Shown here: positions 37,134 through 44,482 of the stretch, one piece after another
Position numbering within the stretch: position 1 is the first letter of the stretch
Layout: every line of letters begins with the position of its first letter
Assembly (NCBI GenBank): GCA_963698085.1
Contig: OY969122.1
Location: 496,001 to 560,000 of the forward strand
DNA length: 64,000 nt
Direction of reading: 5' to 3'
Source of the DNA: VRUE01 sp963698085
Lineage (GTDB): Bacteria > Actinomycetota > Thermoleophilia > Solirubrobacterales > 70-9
Made by a program: the position numbers and the translations under genes
Notes under the pieces: model-generated
Told to the model about the DNA's origin: nothing
The model's database searches: none
The model's input: the letters and a program-made list of their open reading frames with translations, nothing else

Positions 37134-38174
37134 TCAGCTCGAGATTTGGCTTGCTGCTGGATGGTCGGCTCCGACGGTACCTAGGATCGTCTCGACGAGG
37201 AGACTAGGGTCTCGCCTAGTCGGAGTCGCGCTTGCGGTGCGCTTCTCGAGCGCGATCGCGCGCGGGTCGGTCAGCGGCCGCAGGCGGCCGGAGCGGATCA
37301 GCGCTTCGTCGACCCCGCCGAGCCGGCCGCCGTAGGTCGTGTAGACGGGGGTGCCCAGCGCCGCCGCCTCGCGGTTCATCGTGCCGCCGGCGGAGACGAC
37401 AAGGTCAGCGAGAGCGACCAGGCTCTGCGCCTCCACCGCACCTGGCGGCAGGATCAGCGAGGGCAGCGCCAGGCTGCCGACCAGCTCGCGCTGCGCCTGC
37501 GTGCGGGGCAGGACGACCGCGTGCACCCCTTCGTCGCTGCCGAGCCGCTGCAGCACTTTCGGGAAGAGCGGGTTGGACTTGCGGTGGTAGAGGGAGACGT
37601 CGGGGGGCGGCCGGACGACGACGACGATCCGCCCGGTGTCGACTGAAAGCCGCCGCAGCGCGTCCGGATCGGGCTCGAAGTCGTAGAGGTAGTACTCCTC
37701 CTTCAGCCCGGGGTAGGGAAGGAGCTTCTCCGGGCCGACCCCAAAACGGCGCAGCCGCTCGGCCGGAACCGAGTCGGGGAACATCACCCGCTTTGCCAAG
37801 CGGCAGCCGATCCGGTGCTGGGTCACCGCGTACTCATAGTCGTGCATGTTTGCCTCGGGCACGCCAAGCATTCGTGCGGCGATCGCCAGGTCGTTGGAGC
37901 CGTGGGCGAGGGCGAGATCGAAGGAGCGACCGCGACCGAAGCGGACCATCGCCGTCGTCCGGGCACCAAGCCGCTGCGCCTTGCGCAGCCGCGAAGCGCC
38001 GCCGTGCCTGCCGATCGGCGTGTGCTCCATCCCATGCAGCTCGAGCAGCGCCTGGGTTTGGGCGTAGTCGCGCGAGGTGACCTCGACCGTGTGCCCCGCC
38101 TCGCGCAGTCGCTCGATGATCGGCCGCAGCACCAGCACGTGCGCAGGCGCGCTCATGTCGACCCATATCTTCAG
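37134..38174 (-). CDS. DUF354 family glycosyltransferase-like protein, likely CTG start
   Basis: A protein of the DUF354 family, which has a GT-B-like fold with weak similarity to UDP-GlcNAc 2-epimerases and MurG-type enzymes. Visible are SAPAHVLVLRPIIERLREAGHTVEVTSRDYAQTQALL near the start and LVVSAGGTMNREAAALGTPVYTTYGGRLGGVDEALIRSGRL near the end, the nucleotide-sugar-binding half. Homologues begin with a beta strand like KIWID before SAPAHV. Here KIWVD is encoded just upstream of the first ATG (38156), with only CTG (38174-38172) available as initiator. I therefore extend to 38174. The glyA stop lies 4 nt upstream. The substrate is unknown; neighbours suggest envelope glycans. Confidence 0.82.
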   Translation of the reverse strand: MKIWVDMSAPAHVLVLRPIIERLREAGHTVEVTSRDYAQTQALLELHGMEHTPIGRHGGASRLRKAQRLGARTTAMVRFGRGRSFDLALAHGSNDLAIAARMLGVPEANMHDYEYAVTQHRIGCRLAKRVMFPDSVPAERLRRFGVGPEKLLPYPGLKEEYYLYDFEPDPDALRRLSVDTGRIVVVVRPPPDVSLYHRKSNPLFPKVLQRLGSDEGVHAVVLPRTQAQRELVGSLALPSLILPPGAVEAQSLVALADLVVSAGGTMNREAAALGTPVYTTYGGRLGGVDEALIRSGRLRPLTDPRAIALEKRTASATPTRRDPSLLVETILGTVGADHPAASQISS

Positions 38175-38178
38175 CGAG

Positions 38179-39459
38179 TCAGACAGTTGCCGCGGCCAGC
38201 TCGGGGTACAACGGGTAGCGGTCCATCAGGACCTTCGTGCGCTCGGCCAGGCCGTCCTTCTCGGCCTCGAAGTCGCCGGTCAGGGCGATCGCGATCACGG
38301 CGGCGATCTCGGTCAGGTCGTCCTCGACCAGGCCGCGGGTGGTCAGCGCCGGGGTGCCGATCCGCAGGCCGGAGGGGTTCATCGGCGGCCGCTCGTCGAA
38401 GGGGATCGCGTTGCGGTTGACCGTGATCCCGACCTCCTCCAGGCGGGTCTCGGCGGTCTTGCCGTCGAGACCGCTCGGCGTCAGATCGACGAGGACGAGG
38501 TGGACGTCGGTGCCGCCGGTGAGCACCGGCACGCCGCCCGCTTCGAGGCCAGCGGCAAGCGCCTGCGCATTGGCGATCGTCTGCTTCTGGCGGATCGCGA
38601 ACTGCTCGCTGGCGGCGATCCGCAGGGCCACTGCCTTGGCCGCGATCGTGTGCATCAACGGCCCGCCCTGCTGGCCGGGGAAGGTCGCTTTGTCGATCGC
38701 TTTCGCGTGCTCCTCGCGGCAGAGGATCATGCCGCTGCGCGGCCCACACAGGGTCTTGTGGATCGTCGTCGTGACGACGTCTGCGTGTGGCACGGGGTTG
38801 GGGTGCTCGCCGGCGGCGACGAGGCCGGCGAAGTGCGCCATGTCGACCATCAGCTTGGCGCCGACCGAATCGGCGATCGCGCGGAAGGCGGCGAAGTCGA
38901 GCTGGCGCGGGTAGGCCGACCAGCCGGCGACGATCAGCGCCGGTTCGTGCTCCTCGGCGAGGCGGGCGACCTCGTCCATGTCGACCCGCAGGTCCTCGCG
39001 CCGGCAGTGGTAGGGCACCGGGTTGTAGAGCTTGCCGGAGACGTTGATCTTCATCCCGTGGCTGAGGTGGCCGCCGTGATCGAGCGCCATGCCGAGGAAG
39101 GTGTCTCCCGGTTCGAGCAGCGCCATGTAAGCGGCGTTGTTGGCCTGGGCGCCGGCGTGGGCCTGGACGTTGGCGTGCTCGGCGCCGAACAGCTCCACGG
39201 CCCGGTCGATCGCCAGCCGCTCGGCGACGTCGACCTCCTCGCAGCCGCCGTAGTAGCGGGCGCCGGGATAGCCCTCGGCGTACTTGTTGGTCAGCACAGA
39301 GCCGACCGCTTCCAGCACGGCCTGGGGCACGAAGTTCTCCGAGGCGATCATCTCCAGCGTCCCCTGCTGGCGCCGCAGCTCGGCGTCGAGCACGGCCGCG
39401 ACATCCGGATCTACCTCGGCCAGGGGGGCGCTCTGGAAGTTCTCGGGAAGCTCGCTCAC
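38179..39459 (-). CDS. glyA: Serine hydroxymethyltransferase
   Basis: PLP enzyme interconverting serine and glycine with tetrahydrofolate one-carbon units; 426 residues from GTG at 39459. Family segments are LEMIASENFVPQAVLEAVGSVLTNKYAEGYPGARYYGGCE, VQAHAGAQANNAAYMALL and the PLP-lysine motif TTTIHKTLCGPRSGMI. The frame continues 156 nt upstream, but that overlaps the divergent cyclase gene and is not family-like. It is divergent from the nucleotide cyclase across about 42 nt, so the two promoters must overlap. I see no glycine riboswitch in that short gap. Confidence 0.97.
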   Translation of the reverse strand: MSELPENFQSAPLAEVDPDVAAVLDAELRRQQGTLEMIASENFVPQAVLEAVGSVLTNKYAEGYPGARYYGGCEEVDVAERLAIDRAVELFGAEHANVQAHAGAQANNAAYMALLEPGDTFLGMALDHGGHLSHGMKINVSGKLYNPVPYHCRREDLRVDMDEVARLAEEHEPALIVAGWSAYPRQLDFAAFRAIADSVGAKLMVDMAHFAGLVAAGEHPNPVPHADVVTTTIHKTLCGPRSGMILCREEHAKAIDKATFPGQQGGPLMHTIAAKAVALRIAASEQFAIRQKQTIANAQALAAGLEAGGVPVLTGGTDVHLVLVDLTPSGLDGKTAETRLEEVGITVNRNAIPFDERPPMNPSGLRIGTPALTTRGLVEDDLTEIAAVIAIALTGDFEAEKDGLAERTKVLMDRYPLYPELAAATV

Positions 39460-39501
39460 AACTCGGCCGACGATACCAACGAACCGGGATACCCTTGACC
39501 G

Positions 39502-40857
39502 GTGAGCCGCTCGACGGTCATCGTCGCGGCCGCCGTCGGGTTGCCGGCGGCCGGATTCGTGCTCCTCCTCGCTGGACCGGAGCTGGACGTCGCCTGGGAG
39601 GACCACCGGGCGCACTTCTGGCTAGTACTGGCGGCGGCCGGCATCACCGCCGGGCTTGCCTACGCCACCGGTGAGGCGGCGGAACGTCGCGGCGACCTGC
39701 GCCTGGGGCTGGTCTCGCTGACCTTCCTCTGCTGCGCCGGCTTCCTCGGCCTGCACGCCCTGGCCACTCCGGGAGTCCTCGTCGACGATGCAAGCCTGGG
39801 GTTCGTCATCGCGGTGCCGGTCGGGCTCGTCCTCGCCTCTGTGATCGCCGCCCTCTCCGCCTCGGACCGGCTTTCGGCGCGCTACCGCACCCTCACCGCG
39901 CGCCGCCGCACCGGCGCCGGGCTGCTGCTTGCAGCAATGGCCGCCTGGGCGGCAGCGACGCTGATCGGCATCGGGCCCCTCGACGAGCCCACGGACATCG
40001 AGCGGACGAGCGGTGCGCTCGTGATCCCGGCGATCGCCGCCACCGCCCTCTACCTCGTCGCCGCCGTCCGCTACGCGAGGCTCGGGGCCGGCTCACCGCC
40101 GGGCCTGCCGCTGGCGGTCGCGGTCGCCTTCGTCCTGCTCGGCGAGGCGACGCTGCAGACCGCCCTCTCGCGCAACTGGCACACGAGCTGGTGGGAGTGG
40201 CACGTGCTGATGCTGGCCGCCTTCGGGCTGGTGGCGGCGACCGCGCGCCGCGAGTGGCGAGAGGAGCGCTTCAGCGCCCTCTACATGGAGGAGACGGCCC
40301 GCGGCAAACACGAGGTCAGCGTCGTCTTCGCCGACCTGGCTGGTTTCACCGCCTTCTCGGAGGGGCGGGACCCGGCCGAGGTCTCCGAGATGCTCAACAT
40401 TTACTTCGAGCGGGCGATCCCGCCGGTCGTCCGCGAGCACGGCGGCGACATCGAGCGCCTGATGGGCGACGCCTTGATGGCGACCTTCAACACTCGCGGC
40501 GACCAGCCCGACCACGCGGTCCGCGCCGCGGCCGCGGCCCTGGCGATTCGCGACGCCACCGCCGCGGTCGCGGCCGAGAACCCTGGCTGGCCGCGTTTCC
40601 GCGTCGGCGTCAACAGCGGCGAGGCGCTCGTCGGAATCCTCGGCGCCGCCGGCGGCCGCAGCTACACGGTGATCGGCGACGCGGTCAACTCGGCCTCCCG
40701 GCTGGAGTCGGCCGCGCCGGTGGGAGAGATCGCGATCGGCGCGACGACCCTGCGAGCGCTGCCCGGAGCGACGACGCGATCGCTGGGTGCGATCGAGGTG
40801 AAGGGACGCCGCGAGCCGCTCGACGCATACGTGCTTGAAAAGCTCGACGCTGGGTAG
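39502..40857 (+). CDS. Membrane-bound class III adenylate/guanylate cyclase
   Basis: A 451-residue protein with an N-terminal membrane domain of about seven or eight helices (residues 5-245) and a C-terminal class III nucleotide cyclase domain (about 268-445). Metal-binding aspartates are in SVVFADLAGFTAFSEGRD and IERLMGDALMATFNT. RVGVNSGEALVGILGAAGGRSYTVIGDAVNSASRLE is the conserved second half. Nucleotide preference (ATP or GTP) is not settled. The start is GTG at 39502. A CRP-type site candidate lies 13 kb away upstream of etfB, which would fit cAMP use. A lysyl-oxidase-like gene follows, 10 nt after the stop. Confidence 0.9.
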   Translation: MSRSTVIVAAAVGLPAAGFVLLLAGPELDVAWEDHRAHFWLVLAAAGITAGLAYATGEAAERRGDLRLGLVSLTFLCCAGFLGLHALATPGVLVDDASLGFVIAVPVGLVLASVIAALSASDRLSARYRTLTARRRTGAGLLLAAMAAWAAATLIGIGPLDEPTDIERTSGALVIPAIAATALYLVAAVRYARLGAGSPPGLPLAVAVAFVLLGEATLQTALSRNWHTSWWEWHVLMLAAFGLVAATARREWREERFSALYMEETARGKHEVSVVFADLAGFTAFSEGRDPAEVSEMLNIYFERAIPPVVREHGGDIERLMGDALMATFNTRGDQPDHAVRAAAAALAIRDATAAVAAENPGWPRFRVGVNSGEALVGILGAAGGRSYTVIGDAVNSASRLESAAPVGEIAIGATTLRALPGATTRSLGAIEVKGRREPLDAYVLEKLDAG

Positions 40858-40867
40858 CCTGCCCGGC

Positions 40868-41677
40868 GTGAAACGACTCTCGGCAGCGGCGCTGGCCGTC
40901 ACCGCCCTGACTCTGGGAGGCCTTGCCTCGAGCGCAGGCGGCGCGCCGGGCGGCGCATCGCCTCCTGGTGGCGACAATCCCTGCGAAGGCACCGGCTCAG
41001 GCGAGCTGCTCTGCCCCGACCTGCGGGTCGGCCCCGCCGCGGACCTCTTCGCCCGGCGCCACGGCGGCAGCTACGGCTACGGCGGCGGCACCCGCCTCTA
41101 CGCCGGCAACGACATCCGCTCCCGCGGGCGCGGGCCGATGGAGCTGCGCGGGCGTCGCTACAAGCGCAACTGGATGCGCGCCAACCAGGCGATCTACAGG
41201 GTCGGCGGCGGTGTCGAGGTCTTCCGCACCGAGACCAAGCTCCACTTCTACAGCGTCGGCTATGAGTTCGGTGGCTCCTACTGGAAGGTGCACGACCCGC
41301 TCAGCATGGAGATCTGGTCACTCGACGAGCAACGTCAGCCACTGCGCCGGGTGCGCAAGGGCCCGAAGGTCTTCTACTGCTTCCGCGACCTCGAGCGAAC
41401 CGGCGGCGGCCGGCGCTCGCCCAGCGGTCCCGTCTACCCGGCCTGCAGCCAGGACCCGAGCCGCAAGCGGGTCACGCTCGGCACCTCGGTCGGCTGGTCG
41501 GACATCTACCCCTCGACCTACGACCGCCAGTGGGTCAACGTCAGCGGCCTGCGCGGCTGCTTCGCCTTCGTCATGCAGGTCGACCCGAAGAACCTGCTCT
41601 TCGAGGAACACGAGGACAACAACCGCTCGGTGCGCATCATCCGGCTCCCGTACCGCGACGGCGCTCAGCGCTGCTGA
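40868..41677 (+). CDS. Secreted lysyl oxidase-like protein with reduced copper motif
   Basis: A secreted protein of 269 residues from GTG at 40868, with signal peptide VKRLSAAALAVTALTLGGLASSAGG. The body resembles bacterial lysyl oxidase-family proteins in the strands LHFYSVGYEFGGSYWKVHDPLSMEIWSL, PKVFYCFRDLERT, YPACSQD and VGWSDIYPSTYDRQWVNVSGLRGCFAFVMQVDPKNLLFEEHEDNN. In active members the first segment carries a His-rich copper site (H-x-H); here only one His remains (KVHDP). Copper-dependent activity is therefore doubtful, and a structural or binding role is possible. The gene ends 4 nt before a hairpin that separates it from convergent tsaC. Confidence 0.78.
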   Translation: MKRLSAAALAVTALTLGGLASSAGGAPGGASPPGGDNPCEGTGSGELLCPDLRVGPAADLFARRHGGSYGYGGGTRLYAGNDIRSRGRGPMELRGRRYKRNWMRANQAIYRVGGGVEVFRTETKLHFYSVGYEFGGSYWKVHDPLSMEIWSLDEQRQPLRRVRKGPKVFYCFRDLERTGGGRRSPSGPVYPACSQDPSRKRVTLGTSVGWSDIYPSTYDRQWVNVSGLRGCFAFVMQVDPKNLLFEEHEDNNRSVRIIRLPYRDGAQRC

Positions 41678-41681
41678 TTGC

Positions 41682-41728
41682 TTCCACTGTGATTTATGCC
41701 TCTATAGGGGGCATAACTAACAGTGGAA
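41682..41728. terminator. Family D hairpin, copy 1; likely bidirectional terminator
   Basis: A nested hairpin between two convergent genes. Outer arms TTCCACTGT (41682-41690) and ACAGTGGAA (41720-41728) pair perfectly, and inner arms TTATGCC (41694-41700) and GGCATAA (41710-41716) pair perfectly. The loop reads TCTATAGGG, giving the CCTCTATAGGGGGC centre shared with three other hairpins in the window. Its position between the stops of the lysyl-oxidase-like gene and tsaC fits a two-way terminator. Confidence 0.85.
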
Positions 41729-41731
41729 AGA

Positions 41732-42358
41732 TCAAACCAAGGCCTGCGCCGCGGCTTCTGCTGAGAGGGCGCCCTCACGGAGGATCGTCCACTCGCCACT
41801 CTCGTCGTAGGTGGTCAGGTCGACGACGGTGGACGGCATGCCGGTCAGCTCACCGCCGTCAATCGCCAAATCGACGGCGGTGACGATCTCGGCCGGAACC
41901 GCGTCAAAGCTGCCGGGCGCCGGCGCGCCGCTGCGGTTGGCCGAAGTCTGGAAGAGCGGGCACATCGCGCCGGCAAGCGGCCCGCCAGTCAGGCGGACGC
42001 CGAGCCGGGCCGGGTCCTCGCGGCAGGCAAGCGGGTAGCGCCCCTGCGGATTGGCGACGACCAGCGTGACCGGGCCTGGAAGCAGAGCACCGACCGCGCC
42101 GCGGGTGCGCGGCCCGAAGCCCTCGACAAGCTCGCGCATCGCCAGAGGCGAGAAGTACATGACTGCCGAAGGCTTGCCATCGTCGCGTCCCTTGATCCGG
42201 TGGATGCGCGCGATCGCCGCGGCGTCGAGGGGATCGCAAGCGAGGCCATAGAGGCCGTCGGAGGGGAAGAGAGTGACGCCACCCGCGGCGATCGTCCGAT
42301 CAAGCGCGCCGCGCGCCGCTTCCGCCCCGTCGCGCTTGATCGAGACGACCTCGCTCAT
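41732..42358 (-). CDS. tsaC: L-threonylcarbamoyladenylate synthase (Sua5/YwlC/TsaC family)
   Basis: Makes the threonylcarbamoyl-AMP used for the t6A37 modification of ANN-decoding tRNAs; 208 residues. The YrdC domain is seen in AAGGVTLFPSDGLYGLACDPLDAAAIARIHRIKGRDDGKPSAVMYFS, LLPGPVTLVVA and GVRLTGGPLAGAMCPLFQTSANRSGAPAP. The C-terminal Sua5 domain is absent, so it is the short type. I chose the ATG at 42358 (MSEVVSIKRDG); the longer frame is a prmC shadow. It is downstream of prmC in the translation-factor cluster, separated by a family D hairpin. Confidence 0.92.
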   Translation of the reverse strand: MSEVVSIKRDGAEAARGALDRTIAAGGVTLFPSDGLYGLACDPLDAAAIARIHRIKGRDDGKPSAVMYFSPLAMRELVEGFGPRTRGAVGALLPGPVTLVVANPQGRYPLACREDPARLGVRLTGGPLAGAMCPLFQTSANRSGAPAPGSFDAVPAEIVTAVDLAIDGGELTGMPSTVVDLTTYDESGEWTILREGALSAEAAAQALV

Positions 42359-42375
42359 CGCCGCCTTTCTTGAAG

Positions 42376-42401
42376 CTTTTTCCCCTCCATAGGGGGAAAA
42401 G
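42376..42401. repeat. Family D hairpin, copy 2
   Basis: Arms CTTTTTCCCC (42376-42385) and GGGGGAAAAG (42392-42401) flank a TCCATA loop; the centre CCCCTCCATAGGGGG resembles the other D copies. It lies in the 52-nt gap between the prmC stop and the tsaC start, both reading leftward. In that direction the stem is followed by AAGAAAGG rather than a T run, so it is not a textbook intrinsic terminator for prmC. Confidence 0.85.
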
Positions 42402-42410
42402 TGAACAACA

Positions 42411-43247
42411 TCATCGCCGGCCCCAGACAACGCGCGGAATGCCGGCCAGATCGGCGCGGGTCTCCACCGTCGCGAAGCCGGCCTCGAAGAGCATCTCCCC
42501 CACCGCCTCGGCCTGGTCGATGCCGACCTCGAGCGCCAGGACGGGTGCGGCAGCTGCGACCGCGGGGATCGCCGCCCGCAACACGTCGAACCCGTCCGGC
42601 CCGGCAAGCAATGCCTCGCGCGGCTCCCACTTCGTCACCTCCGGCTCCAGCCCTACCCATTCCCGCTCAGCGACGTAGGGCAGGTTGGCGACGATCAGGT
42701 CAAGCCGTGGCGGCTTGGTCGGCAGCATCGCCTCGACGAACTCGACTCGCCCCGCGAGCCCAAGCCGCTCGGCGTTCGCCCGAGCGACTTCCAGCGCCGC
42801 GGCCGAGGTGTCGGTGGCGATCAGCTCACAACTGGGCAGCTCGGCGGCGATCGCCAGCGCGATCGCACCGGAGCCGGTGCCCATATCGAGCACGCGACGT
42901 GGGCGCAGCTCCAGGGCCAACTCGACCAGGAGCTCAGTCTCCGGCCGCGGAACCAGGACGCGTCGATCGACCGCCAGCTCGATCGAGCGGAAGCCTTTGC
43001 GACCGAGGATGTATGCGACCGGCTCGCGGCGCAACCGCCGCCGCACCATCTCGCCGAAGCGCCTAGCCGCGGCCGGTGGGATCCCCGCCTCGGGGTCCGC
43101 GGCCAGCCGCGCCCGATCCCACTCGGTCGCCTCGGTGAGCAGGACTTCCGCGTCGAGTCGCGGTGTTTCGACCCCGATCGCCGCGAGCGCATCAACCGCG
43201 CCCCCGAGCGCGTCGCGAACGCTGCCGGCCGTGACCGCATCCGACAT
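42411..43247 (-). CDS. prmC: Peptide chain release factor N5-glutamine methyltransferase
   Basis: SAM-dependent enzyme that methylates the GGQ glutamine of release factors RF1 and RF2; 278 residues from the ATG at 43247. The SAM site is VLDMGTGSGAIALAIAAELPSCELIATDTSAAALEVARANAE. The catalytic NPPY loop reads NLPY here (LIVANLPYVAEREW), a substitution of one proline. The N-terminal helical domain (SVRDALGGAVDALAAIGVETPRLDAEVLL) is normal. The start is chosen because the frame upstream repeats arm sequence of a hairpin. The ATG lies in the stem and a GGGTGGGG ribosome-site-like run lies in the loop of that hairpin. It follows prfA, its substrate gene. Confidence 0.93.
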   Translation of the reverse strand: MSDAVTAGSVRDALGGAVDALAAIGVETPRLDAEVLLTEATEWDRARLAADPEAGIPPAAARRFGEMVRRRLRREPVAYILGRKGFRSIELAVDRRVLVPRPETELLVELALELRPRRVLDMGTGSGAIALAIAAELPSCELIATDTSAAALEVARANAERLGLAGRVEFVEAMLPTKPPRLDLIVANLPYVAEREWVGLEPEVTKWEPREALLAGPDGFDVLRAAIPAVAAAAPVLALEVGIDQAEAVGEMLFEAGFATVETRADLAGIPRVVWGRR

Positions 43248-43286
43248 TCGCCCCACCCTGCTGTGGTGAATGTCGGATGCGGTCAC
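43231..43286 (-). promoter_or_regulatory. Hairpin over the prfA stop and prmC start
   Basis: A perfect inverted repeat with 19-bp arms (43231-43249 and 43268-43286) and an 18-nt loop. On the transcript the 5' arm contains the prfA TGA stop (43285-43283). The loop contains CAGGGTGGGGC, the likely prmC ribosome site, and the 3' arm contains the prmC ATG (43247-43245) with codons 2-6. When folded, the prmC start is paired; ribosomes finishing prfA would open the stem. This looks like a translational-coupling device, though inheritance as a repeat insertion is also possible. Confidence 0.85.
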
Positions 43287-44353
43287 GCGGCGGACGCCGC
43301 AGCTGCCTCGAGGCGCTGCCTCTTCTCCTCGGCCGCAAGGGCCTCAGTGAATTCGGATAAACCCCCGGCCAGCACACCGTCGATGTTGTGCGAGGTCAGC
43401 TTGATCCGATGATCGGTGACCCTGCCCTGGGGGAAGTTGTAGGTGCGGACCTTCTCCGAGCGCTCGCCGCTGCCGACCTGTGCCTTGCGCTCGGCCGCGA
43501 CCTTCGCCTGCTGCTCAGCCAGCTCGCGCTCGTACAGCCGCGCCCGCAGCACCCGCATCGCCTTATCGCGGTTCTGCAGCTGCGACTTCTCGTCCTGCAT
43601 CGAGACGACGATCCCGCTCGGCTTGTGCGTGATCCGCACCGCCGAGTCGGTCGTGTTGACCGACTGCCCGCCGGGTCCCGAGGAACGGTAGACGTCGATC
43701 TGGAGATCGTTCTGGTCGACCTCGACCTCGACCTCCTCGGCCTCCGGCAGCACGGCGACGGTCGCGGTCGAGGTATGGATGCGGCCCTGGGACTCGGTCT
43801 CCGGCACCCGCTGCACGCGGTGCGTGCCGCCCTCGTACTTGAAGACCGAGTAGGCGCCCTCCCCCTTGACCGCAAGGGTCACCTCCTTGAAGCCTCCCAC
43901 CTCCGCCGCCGACTGCGACAAGACCTCAGTTCCGAAGTCGCGCTCCTCCGCGTAGCGGGTCAGCATCTTGTAGAGGTCGCCGGCGAACAGTGCCGCCTCG
44001 TCGCCCCCGGTCCCGGCCCGGATCTCGACCAACACGTTCTTGTCGTCGTTGGGGTCGCGCTCGACCATCGCCAAGCGGATCTCCTCTTCGAGCTCCCCCA
44101 GCCGCGCCGGCGCCTCGTCGACCACCTTGCGCAGTTCGGCGTCCTCGCCTTCCTCCAACAACTCCCGCGCCCCCTCGAGGTCGTCCTTGAGGGTCCTGTA
44201 CTCCGCCGCCAGCGCCTGCGCCGGCTGCAGCTCCCGATACTCCCGCCCCACTTCGGCATACCTCTCGCGATCGTTGATCACAGATGGATCGGACATCTGA
44301 GCCTCGAGCTCCGAAAAACGAGCTTCTATCTGCTCGACGAGAGAGTCGATCAT
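43283..44353 (-). CDS. prfA: Peptide chain release factor 1
   Basis: RF1 reads UAG and UAA stops; about 356 residues. The anticodon-like PxT is in VQRVPETESQGRIHTSTATVAV, and the GGQ catalytic loop in SSGPGGQSVNTTDSAVRITH. The N-terminal coiled coil (ARFSELEAQMSDPSVINDRERYAEVGREYRELQPAQAL) and the C-terminal TYNFPQGRVTDHRIKL are standard. ATGs at 44365 and 44353 are both possible; I use 44353 (MIDSLVEQIEARFSELE) as closer to family starts. Upstream, a family B palindrome begins at 44372. Its stop is inside the prmC hairpin. Confidence 0.96.
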   Translation of the reverse strand: MIDSLVEQIEARFSELEAQMSDPSVINDRERYAEVGREYRELQPAQALAAEYRTLKDDLEGARELLEEGEDAELRKVVDEAPARLGELEEEIRLAMVERDPNDDKNVLVEIRAGTGGDEAALFAGDLYKMLTRYAEERDFGTEVLSQSAAEVGGFKEVTLAVKGEGAYSVFKYEGGTHRVQRVPETESQGRIHTSTATVAVLPEAEEVEVEVDQNDLQIDVYRSSGPGGQSVNTTDSAVRITHKPSGIVVSMQDEKSQLQNRDKAMRVLRARLYERELAEQQAKVAAERKAQVGSGERSEKVRTYNFPQGRVTDHRIKLTSHNIDGVLAGGLSEFTEALAAEEKRQRLEAAAASAA

Positions 44354-44371
44354 GGAGAACAACATAAAGGG

Positions 44372-44476
44372 AAGGAGGTCGGGTGCCCCTCCGGCGGAGG
44401 CTCAAGGGACCACGCCCGAACCCTTCACCCACGATCAGCTGCGCGACGGCCTCCGACGGAGGGGCACCCGACCTCC
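44372..44476. repeat. Family B palindromic element, copy 2
   Basis: A 105-bp element with perfect 21-bp outer arms (44372-44392 and 44456-44476). The core (44393-44455) carries GGAGGCTCAAGGGACCACGCC and GATCAGCTGCGCGACGGCCT, matching copy 1 at 9799-9904 with few changes. It fills the gap between DUF1385 (stop 44483) and prfA (start 44353 or 44365), both on the minus strand. Its outer arm TCGGGTGCCCCTCC resembles those of B copy 1 and A copy 1. Confidence 0.95.
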
Positions 44477-44482
44477 TATGCC

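Noticed and set aside
39460..39501. Glycine riboswitch before glyA
   Set aside because: Only about 42 nt separate the divergent starts, far too short for the aptamer.
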